A DNA stretch of 21,083 nucleotides from Prolixibacteraceae bacterium UBA5740 (GTDB lineage: Bacteria; Bacteroidota; Bacteroidia; Bacteroidales; Prolixibacteraceae). The stretch lies in assembly GCA_002419285.1 (NCBI GenBank), contig DIFU01000016.1:1-21083 (forward strand). The letters are read 5' to 3'. Below, piece by piece: positions 15,177 through 21,083 of the stretch. The notes beneath the pieces are model-generated. The model had not been told where the DNA came from. It worked only from the letters and a program-made list of their open reading frames with translations, and did not search any database. How positions within the stretch are numbered: the first letter of the stretch is position 1; each line of letters begins with the position of its first letter. A program made the position numbers and the translations under genes.

Positions 15177-16103
15177 TCAGGCAGATTCCTTTTTCGCTCT
15201 CAACGATTGGAAACCTTCTCCGAGAATTTCCTTGGTATCCATGATGGTGATAAAGGCATCGGGATCGATTTCGGTGATATAATCCTCAAGGATGGCCAGT
15301 TCGCGCCTGCTTACCACGGTGAAGATAATTTGCTTTTCATCGTTGGTGAATAAGCCTTTTCCCTCCAGGTATGTTCCCCCCCTTTCCAGATCAACCAGGA
15401 TCTTCTGGCGAATTGATTCATGGTTCTTCGAAACGATGAATAATGCCTTATTGTAATCGGCACCCTCAAGCGTAAGGTCAATTACCTTTCCGGTAATGAA
15501 AATCACGATCCATGAATAAAGTGGAATGGCCCAGTCCTGGAATGCGGCGAGGCCTATCAGGACGATGACTGAATCGACATAGATCATGAGCCTGCCCAGC
15601 GGCAGTCGGGTATATTTGGCGAAAATCATCGCGATAATGTCAGAACCTCCTGAAGTCGCCCTTGATTTGAATACCAGTCCTAACCCAAAACCGATAAGAA
15701 CACCTCCAAAGACACAGGAAAGAAGAACGTCGGTAACCAACGGAAGATCACCATCTGGTCGCATCATCGTAATTCCATCAATAAATACTGAAGTCAGCAC
15801 AAACCCCGTGATGGTTTTCACCCCGAACTTTGGCCCGAGGATTTTTATACCAGCCCAGGTGAGGGGAATATTGAGGATCAGACCGAATAACCCAATGGGA
15901 ATACCATCGGGCCAGAATGAAAAAAGTCCCTGGGTCAGGTAGTGCACAACAATGGCAACTCCATACACGCCTCCTGGGACTATTCGATGGGGAGTGATAA
16001 AATATACAAAACCAACGGCAAGGATAAAGGATCCGATGGTGATCAGCGTATAATCATAAAACCATTTACGGCTGAATAATTTAACTTTGGGAACAAAACT
16101 CAT
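15177..16103 (-). CDS. YitT-family membrane protein with C-terminal DUF2179 domain
   Basis: 308 residues. Five to six hydrophobic segments occupy residues 15-215, including YDYTLITIGSFILAVGFVYFI and the conserved FITPHRIVPGGVYGVAIV. A glycine-rich segment RATSGGSDIIAMIFAKYTRLPLG is typical of YitT/DUF161 proteins. The soluble C-terminal DUF2179 domain (about 225-295) contains ERGGTYLEGKGLF, IIFTVVSRRELAILEDYI and DPDAFITIMDTKEILGEGF. The transport or regulatory role of the family is not established. The gene starts 41 nt after the GH92 stop on the same strand, so the two may be co-transcribed. Confidence 0.95.
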   Translation of the reverse strand: MSFVPKVKLFSRKWFYDYTLITIGSFILAVGFVYFITPHRIVPGGVYGVAIVVHYLTQGLFSFWPDGIPIGLFGLILNIPLTWAGIKILGPKFGVKTITGFVLTSVFIDGITMMRPDGDLPLVTDVLLSCVFGGVLIGFGLGLVFKSRATSGGSDIIAMIFAKYTRLPLGRLMIYVDSVIVLIGLAAFQDWAIPLYSWIVIFITGKVIDLTLEGADYNKALFIVSKNHESIRQKILVDLERGGTYLEGKGLFTNDEKQIIFTVVSRRELAILEDYITEIDPDAFITIMDTKEILGEGFQSLRAKKESA

Positions 16104-16144
16104 ATCCTGAAAATTTTGTCCCCAAAGCTATAAAAGAGTTCAGG

Positions 16145-18436
16145 TTATTTGCCTGATTTTGTCATGGAAAATGGAAAACTTTCCGGGTCGGTCCACAAAT
16201 TTTTATTGGGCTCGACAGCCATGTCGAACACCAAGGACCCTCCGGAAGAGAGTTCTTCGTGCGACAACCAGGAGCGGGAAAGTTCCTTCCCGTTGAAATT
16301 AACGTTATTGATATACTCCCCATTAGCGGCATTGTTGGCCCTGATGTTCAGTTTTTTACCATTGGGCAGGGTAATCTCGGCATTTTCGAACAAGGGAGAG
16401 CCCATGACATACTGGTTTGTTCCCGGTGCCACAGGATAGAATCCCAGTGATGAAAACACATACCACGCCGAAGTTTGGCCATTGTCTTCGTCTCCGCAAT
16501 ATCCATCGGGATTTGGATTGTACATGCGGGTCAGGACCTGGCGAATCCATTTCTGGGTTTTCCATGCTTCCCCGGCATAGTTGTAAAGGTAGATCATATG
16601 CTGGATGGGTTGGTTCCCGTGTGCATAATTTCCCATATTCATCACTTGCATTTCCCTGATTTCATGAATGGGAAATCCATAGTAGGAATCATCAAAGACT
16701 GGAGGTACAACGAAAATGGAATCAAGCATTTTTGTGAATCCCTTATGGCCTCCCATCAGTTGAGCCAGGCCTTCGATGTCGTGGAAAACACTCCATGTAT
16801 AATGCCAGCTGTTACCTTCGGTAAAGGCATCGCCCCATTTATATGGATTGAAAGGTGACTGGAAAGTACCATCTTCATTTTTGCCACGCATGAGCAATGA
16901 TTCCTTGTCGAAAACATTGTGGTAGTTTTGTGACCTTTTTCTGAAAAGCTCGATTTCTTCATCGGGTTTGTTCAATGCCTTGCCGAGTTCGGCTATACAG
17001 AAGTCAGCATAGGCATATTCAAGGGTCCTGGCGGTATTTTCATTGATGCCCACATTGTATGGGATATATCCCAACTCATTGTAATATTCGGCTCCATATC
17101 GGCCAACGGAAAAAACAGGTCCATGGGCTTCTGTATTTTTCAGGATTGCCTCATACAGTTTCTCGATGTCGTATCCCCTGATACCTTTCAGGTATGAGTC
17201 AGCAATGAGTGAAGCTGAATTGCTTCCTATCATACAGTCCCGATGTCCTGGGCTGGCCCATTCAGGCAGCCATCCGCTTTCAAGATAGGTGTTCACCAGT
17301 CCCCGCATGATATCGGCGTTGAGTTCAGGGTACATCCATGTGAAAAAAGGAAATACCGCACGGAAAGTGTCCCAGAAACCATTGTCAGTATACAACGGTC
17401 CGGGAAGTACTTCCCCATTATAAGGACTATAGTGAACCATCTGGTTATTGGCATCAAACTCATGGAACATCCTGGGGAATAAAAGCACCCTGTAAAGGCT
17501 GCTATAGAAAGTACGCACGTTGTCGATGTTTTCGGTGGAAACCCTGATTTTGCCGAGTTCCGTGTTCCAGATATCACGTCCTTCATTTTTTATATCATCA
17601 AATTCCTTTTTGCCCAACTCACGGTCGAGATTGATTTGGGCCTGTTCAAGACTAATGAACGACGAAGCGACCCGGGCCAGAACCTGCTCCCCCTTTGCTG
17701 TGGCAAACTGAACGCCAGCCTGTGCATGGAAGCCGTTTACTTCGGGCTGCCCCTCGATAATTTTTCCATCGTCCCAGATGGTATGTGATTTAAACGGTTT
17801 ATCGAATTCGACCACAAACCAGTTTTTAAAATTTGCAGGCACACCGCCACTGTTTTTGGTTGTATATCCAACGATCTTGTTTTCTTTGGGTAAAACCTTG
17901 ATCATAGAGCCGTTGTTAAAGGCATCGACCAAAATAAAGGAACTATCGGCTACCGGAAAGGTGAATCTGAACATTGCCGCTCTCTCCGTTGGTGTGATTT
18001 CGACCACAACATCGTAATCGGCGAGGTATGCTTTATAGAAATATGGCTTGGCAATTTCAGATTTGTGGGAGAACCAGCTGGCGCGTTTGTCTTCATCGAA
18101 GATCAGTTTCCCGGTGGTGGCAAAAAGAGAAAACTGTCCGTAGTCATTGATCCAGGGACTGGGCTGGTGGGTTTGTTTGAATCCCCTGATGGTTTTGGAA
18201 GTGTAGGAGTACATCCAGCCATTGCCCATTTTTCCGGTCTGGGGTGCCCAGAAATTCATTCCCCAGGGACGTGCGATTGCAGGGTAAGTGTTTCCTGTAC
18301 TGTAATTAAAATCAGACAAGGTTCCCATCAACGGATTGACATAGTCAACCGGGTTTTCGGCCAGAGGAACCGATGCCGGCTTCTGGCAGGAAAAGAAAGT
18401 CAGAAAAGAAAAAATTACAATAACATACTTGATCAT
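16145..18436 (-). CDS. GH92-family alpha-mannosidase, lipoprotein
   Basis: 763 residues. A lipoprotein signal peptide ends FFSC, giving lipidated Cys17. The body is a full-length GH92 enzyme: VNPLMGT near the start, GNTYPAIARPWGMNFWAPQTG, NGFWDTFRAVFPFFTWMYPE, then WGDAFTEGNSWHYTW with Glu540 and GYCGDEDNGQTSAWYVFSSLGFYP with Asp649 and Asp651. These correspond in spacing to the acid Glu533 and the bases Asp642 and Asp644 reported for Bacteroides BT3990, so an exo-acting, calcium-dependent inverting mannosidase is expected; the exact linkage cannot be read. It is not next to SusC/SusD genes, so not in an obvious polysaccharide locus. A near -7 box, TATTTTCG (18467-18460), lies upstream, behind the rplS terminator. 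Confidence 0.95.
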   Translation of the reverse strand: MIKYVIVIFSFLTFFSCQKPASVPLAENPVDYVNPLMGTLSDFNYSTGNTYPAIARPWGMNFWAPQTGKMGNGWMYSYTSKTIRGFKQTHQPSPWINDYGQFSLFATTGKLIFDEDKRASWFSHKSEIAKPYFYKAYLADYDVVVEITPTERAAMFRFTFPVADSSFILVDAFNNGSMIKVLPKENKIVGYTTKNSGGVPANFKNWFVVEFDKPFKSHTIWDDGKIIEGQPEVNGFHAQAGVQFATAKGEQVLARVASSFISLEQAQINLDRELGKKEFDDIKNEGRDIWNTELGKIRVSTENIDNVRTFYSSLYRVLLFPRMFHEFDANNQMVHYSPYNGEVLPGPLYTDNGFWDTFRAVFPFFTWMYPELNADIMRGLVNTYLESGWLPEWASPGHRDCMIGSNSASLIADSYLKGIRGYDIEKLYEAILKNTEAHGPVFSVGRYGAEYYNELGYIPYNVGINENTARTLEYAYADFCIAELGKALNKPDEEIELFRKRSQNYHNVFDKESLLMRGKNEDGTFQSPFNPYKWGDAFTEGNSWHYTWSVFHDIEGLAQLMGGHKGFTKMLDSIFVVPPVFDDSYYGFPIHEIREMQVMNMGNYAHGNQPIQHMIYLYNYAGEAWKTQKWIRQVLTRMYNPNPDGYCGDEDNGQTSAWYVFSSLGFYPVAPGTNQYVMGSPLFENAEITLPNGKKLNIRANNAANGEYINNVNFNGKELSRSWLSHEELSSGGSLVFDMAVEPNKNLWTDPESFPFSMTKSGK

Positions 18437-18511
18437 ATCGGTCGTATTTGATTCTGTTGCGAAAATAAGGAAATCTTAGAAAAGACGGGAGACCTGAATA
18501 TCCCTAAACGA

Positions 18512-18540
18512 AGAAAAGGTTCCTTTTGGGAACCTTTTCT
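18512..18540 (-). terminator. rplS terminator
   Basis: A perfect 12-bp stem, AGAAAAGGTTCC with GGAACCTTTTCT, encloses a 5-nt loop. It begins 20 nt after the rplS stop and isolates rplS from the GH92 gene. Confidence 0.9.
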
Positions 18541-18560
18541 GTAAAGTATCGGAATAATTC

Positions 18561-18911
18561 TTAAACTCTTTTTTCCTTGATACGTGCTTTTTTGCCGGTA
18601 AGGCTGCGAAGATAGAAAAGCCTTTTACGGCGCACACTACCTTTTTTGTTGATTTCAATGCTGGCGATAAAGGGGGAAGTGATAGGAAAAATACGTTCTA
18701 CACCAATGTTTCCCGAAATTTTCCTCACGGTGAAGGTTTTGGTTTCACCTGTACCTTTAATCTGGATCACTACACCACGGTAGCTCTGGATCCTTTCCTT
18801 GTTTCCTTCACGGATTTTATAGTTCACCGTAACGGTGTCTCCTGCTCCAAATGAAGGTAATTCTGCTTTTTCGGTCTCAAATGCACTTTGAGCCACTTTC
18901 ATCAAGTCCAT
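18561..18911 (-). CDS. rplS: Ribosomal protein L19
   Basis: 116 residues, standard for L19, a large-subunit protein at the 30S-50S interface. Diagnostic blocks are LPSFGAGDTVTVNYKIREGNKERIQSYRGVVI (about 19-50), RKISGNIGVERIFPITSPFI (63-82) and the basic C-terminus KGSVRRKRLFYLRSLTGKKARIKEKR. It stands alone here, with its own promoter and terminator, unlike the rpsP-rimM-trmD-rplS operon of enterobacteria. ATG 18911 is chosen; an internal ATG at residue 4 is less likely. Confidence 0.98.
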   Translation of the reverse strand: MDLMKVAQSAFETEKAELPSFGAGDTVTVNYKIREGNKERIQSYRGVVIQIKGTGETKTFTVRKISGNIGVERIFPITSPFIASIEINKKGSVRRKRLFYLRSLTGKKARIKEKRV

Positions 18912-18989
18912 CTTTCAATTTTTTTATTTGAATTTGGTGGCAATGTTACCCGGCCTTCCGGTGTAAGAGATTGCTTTAAAAATGTCGCG

Positions 18990-19019
18990 CAAAAATAGTA
19001 ATATTTTTATTTCATACAA
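18990..19019 (-). promoter_or_regulatory. rplS promoter
   Basis: The minus strand has TTG (19019-19017), a 19-nt spacer, then TATTTTTG (18997-18990), a full match to the Bacteroidota -33/-7 consensus. The predicted leader is about 70 nt and includes a short CCGG-AAGG-CCGG hairpin, which could be regulatory but is not conserved evidence on its own. Confidence 0.7.
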
Positions 19020-19101
19020 CCAGTTGCCGTAAATATCTGATTGATTGTTATCAGAACGTTCAGGCAGGCACCCGGAATATGTTCAAATAATGACATTTTA
19101 T

Positions 19102-20790
19102 TTATTTGCCGACTTCCCTGACCTTGAAATGATCACCAGTGCTGTTTACGATTGCACGGTACCACCATTCAGGATAACCGGGTGACAAGGGAGCTGCGGG
19201 TTGGCCATAGGCATTACGAAGAAACTGTCCATTCTCTTCTTTCTTGATGTTGCCATCCATATATTTTACCATCAGGTATTGTCCCAGTTCTTTCCACTTT
19301 TTGGTCATGGCATTGGCTTCATTGACCGAATATTCGGTCAGGAACCGACGGGCCACTTCGGGTCCCTGAGATTTCAGAAGTTCAGTGGCAGCCTGGTCGA
19401 TGTAGGGTACGAAGGTGATGAATTTATTTTCCAGGTCTGCCTGTTCCTTCCGGATATCCACGATCATGTCTTTGTAACGGAGATAGGCGAAGTTGGCTAC
19501 CGTATTGAATGTCCAGAAAGCGGAAGTTTCGCTGTAATTGAGCAGGTCGCCGTTTCCAACCCTGAAACATTCGGGAATTTCGGTTATGCCGCAATACATG
19601 GGCACATAGCAGGAGCTATAACTATCGTCAACACCAAACCAGAGGATTCCTCCTACCGGGTCGGGCAACCAGTTACGGAGCTGTGCGACAAACGAAAATC
19701 CTGTTTGCTGGGTTGATATGGGTCTTTCATTGCAATAGGTTTCATCATCGACCTTCCAGGTTAATCCTCTCCAGCGATACGGCAGTTGGTAAGGACCTGC
19801 ACCGAGATCTTTGGTCATGTCGAGAGGAGTGTCGTTATAATGGTCACGCATCATTTCCATTACATCTTTGACGGTTAGTTTTTTATCAGGTTTGACCCAT
19901 AGAGGCATCCTGTTTTGCGCGAAATTGTTAGGTCCAGCGAATTCAATAAGGCCTTTGGCGTAGTCGGTATATTTTTCCATGCCTTCCGATACCTTGTTGA
20001 AACCTGCCCAGACCCTGGCTTCACAAAAGCGTGCTGCGCCAAAATCGAGAGGTGCATACACATCGGAAAAGCTAAATTCCGAATCTTTGCCTGAGAACCA
20101 TTTATTATCCCGTGCAAATGATATTACATCGTTTGAATAGAGGCAATTGTCGGGATCGTTGAGAGGAAAAGATGTGATACGAGCCTGGTTGGCATGGCCG
20201 CTGATGTATCCTTCAGGTATTTTCAGGGCAACCCACACGGCGCCTTTTTGTCCTTCGCCCTTGCCGATCATTTCCATGATCCAGACCTCATTGGGGTCCG
20301 AGATTGAAAACGATTCGCCCGAACTGTAATATCCGTATGTTTCAACAAGATCAGCCATAATCCGGATGGCTTCCCTTGCATTTTTTGCCCTTTGGAGAGT
20401 TACATAAATCAGACTGCCATAATCCATGATGGCATCCTTTTGTTTTGCTAACTCTTCCCTGCCCCCGAATGTGGTTTCGGCTATTGCGAGCTGGTACTCG
20501 TTCATGTTACCCACCACATTGTATGTTTCGGCGACCTGTGCAATTTTGCCGAGAAATTTCCCGGTATCCCATTCATAAATGTCGAGGGTTGAACCTTCGG
20601 GCCATTTGGCGGCAGGCCAGTGGTACAATTCCCCATAAAGGGTATATGAATCGGCAGCATAGGTGATCATGGTGGACCCGTCGGCCGAGGCACCCCTGGT
20701 GACCAGAAAATTGGTACAGGCCCGGGCGTAGTCATTCCCGGCGAAAAGGGCCAGGGTCAGAGCGAATGCAATGATTGATTTTTTAATCAT
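19102..20790 (-). CDS. C69-family dipeptidase, exported
   Basis: 562 residues. The signal peptide (1-24) ends YARA directly before Cys25-Thr-Asn, the N-terminal nucleophile of this Ntn-hydrolase family (peptidase U34/C69, PepD-like). The following NFLVTRGASADGSTMITYAADS, the FGGREELA block (near residues 108-115) and SFSISDPNEVWIMEMIGKG are typical. These enzymes cleave dipeptides; an exported form would work on peptides in the periplasm. A -7 box lies upstream at 20820-20827, and the anmK gene lies just before on the same strand with an 80-nt gap. No clear terminator follows before the rplS promoter. Confidence 0.95.
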   Translation of the reverse strand: MIKKSIIAFALTLALFAGNDYARACTNFLVTRGASADGSTMITYAADSYTLYGELYHWPAAKWPEGSTLDIYEWDTGKFLGKIAQVAETYNVVGNMNEYQLAIAETTFGGREELAKQKDAIMDYGSLIYVTLQRAKNAREAIRIMADLVETYGYYSSGESFSISDPNEVWIMEMIGKGEGQKGAVWVALKIPEGYISGHANQARITSFPLNDPDNCLYSNDVISFARDNKWFSGKDSEFSFSDVYAPLDFGAARFCEARVWAGFNKVSEGMEKYTDYAKGLIEFAGPNNFAQNRMPLWVKPDKKLTVKDVMEMMRDHYNDTPLDMTKDLGAGPYQLPYRWRGLTWKVDDETYCNERPISTQQTGFSFVAQLRNWLPDPVGGILWFGVDDSYSSCYVPMYCGITEIPECFRVGNGDLLNYSETSAFWTFNTVANFAYLRYKDMIVDIRKEQADLENKFITFVPYIDQAATELLKSQGPEVARRFLTEYSVNEANAMTKKWKELGQYLMVKYMDGNIKKEENGQFLRNAYGQPAAPLSPGYPEWWYRAIVNSTGDHFKVREVGK

Positions 20791-20819
20791 AGTAAGTGGT
20801 TTATAATTTTCATAAACGA

Positions 20820-20827
20820 CAAATATA
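20820..20827 (-). promoter_or_regulatory. Putative -7 element for the C69 dipeptidase gene
   Basis: Minus strand TATATTTG matches TAnnTTTG, 29 nt upstream of the ATG at 20790. The -33 box is not clear. Confidence 0.45.
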
Positions 20828-20870
20828 GTTTTTTCATTTTTGCAGAGTCCCTGTCGGATAATGATTTATG

Positions 20871-21083
20871 TCAGGGAAGGCAGATCATGCCACAGGTGGC
20901 ATCTTTGGAAGCCCTGGTAACCGATCCGAAACAGTTGGGCTCTTCCCTCAGCCTGAGGAGTCCGAGAAAAGCAAAAATCACTGCCTCCTTATAATTGATG
21001 AGGAGTTCATCAGGCACCACGATTGCCGATTCGGAATATGTCTTCAACCGCTCAATGAAAAAACTGTTGTAGGCACCGCCACC
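20871..21083 (-). CDS. anmK: Anhydro-N-acetylmuramic acid kinase, C-terminal part
   Basis: Seventy codons plus stop are inside the window; the 5' part lies beyond position 21083. The visible chain starts GGGAYNSFFIERL, matching the AnmK GGGAxN motif near the C-terminus, continues with VPDELLINYKEAVIFAFLGLLRL (the family's conserved K-E-A-hhFAhL helix) and ends with NCFGSVTRASKDATCG, where AnmK proteins carry N-x-x-S-V-T-G-A/R. AnmK phosphorylates 1,6-anhydroMurNAc while opening its ring during cell-wall recycling. Proximity to the exported dipeptidase fits peptidoglycan turnover but may be coincidental. Confidence 0.93.
   Translation of the reverse strand, partial: GGGAYNSFFIERLKTYSESAIVVPDELLINYKEAVIFAFLGLLRLREEPNCFGSVTRASKDATCGMICLP

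Noticed and set aside
16145..18436. Polysaccharide utilisation locus around GH92
   Set aside because: No SusC/SusD pair, sensor or other glycosidase lies next to it.
1..21083. CRISPR array, IS element, prophage or tRNA-linked integration
   Set aside because: No regularly spaced direct repeats, transposase or integrase motifs, or tRNA cloverleaf were found by eye on either strand.

Overview
The window is chromosomal DNA from a member of the Bacteroidota, most likely a free-living or host-associated Bacteroidales-type bacterium. Pointers are the -7 promoter element TAnnTTTG upstream of many genes, A-rich leaders with poor Shine-Dalgarno sites, Bacteroidota-style lipoproteins (a beta-helical lipoprotein, a GH92 mannosidase), a lone CarboxypepD_reg-like domain, MORN-repeat secreted proteins, and Bacteroidota-like RimO, RF3 and L19. 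I see no rRNA, tRNA, CRISPR array, insertion sequence or prophage.

Layout. 1-596 (-): 5' part of a beta-helix lipoprotein gene. 985-1882 (+): two small exported proteins (MORN repeats; CarboxypepD_reg-like), closed by two strong hairpin terminators. 1984-2430: gene-poor; holds a candidate ~84-nt small RNA on the minus strand with its own promoter and terminator. 2431-3598 (-): an FRG-domain protein and a small Lys-rich protein with an N-terminal hydrophobic segment. 3866-6085 (+): an exported creatininase-family hydrolase and RimO. 6184-10496 (-): DUF2179 membrane protein, YpfJ-type zinc metallopeptidase, RF3 (PrfC) and an exported class I glutamine-amidotransferase-like protein. 10616-12789 (+): a large cytosolic protein built of ~72-residue helical repeats joined to a degenerate GH16-like domain, overlapped at its end by a single-domain PAS protein. 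12791-21083 (-): patatin-Omp85 fusion, YitT-like membrane protein, GH92 lipoprotein, ribosomal protein L19, C69 dipeptidase and the 3' end of anmK.

Most of the window is housekeeping (translation: rimO, prfC, rplS; envelope and cell-wall recycling: anmK, C69 dipeptidase, patatin-barrel). The most unusual locus is 10616-12789: repeat protein plus PAS protein, with no signal peptide, a GH16 fold that has lost its catalytic nucleophile, and a 28-nt gene overlap suggesting coupled expression. The second is the promoter-to-terminator small-RNA unit at 2278-2398. All family calls are from reading motifs by eye; no database search was run.
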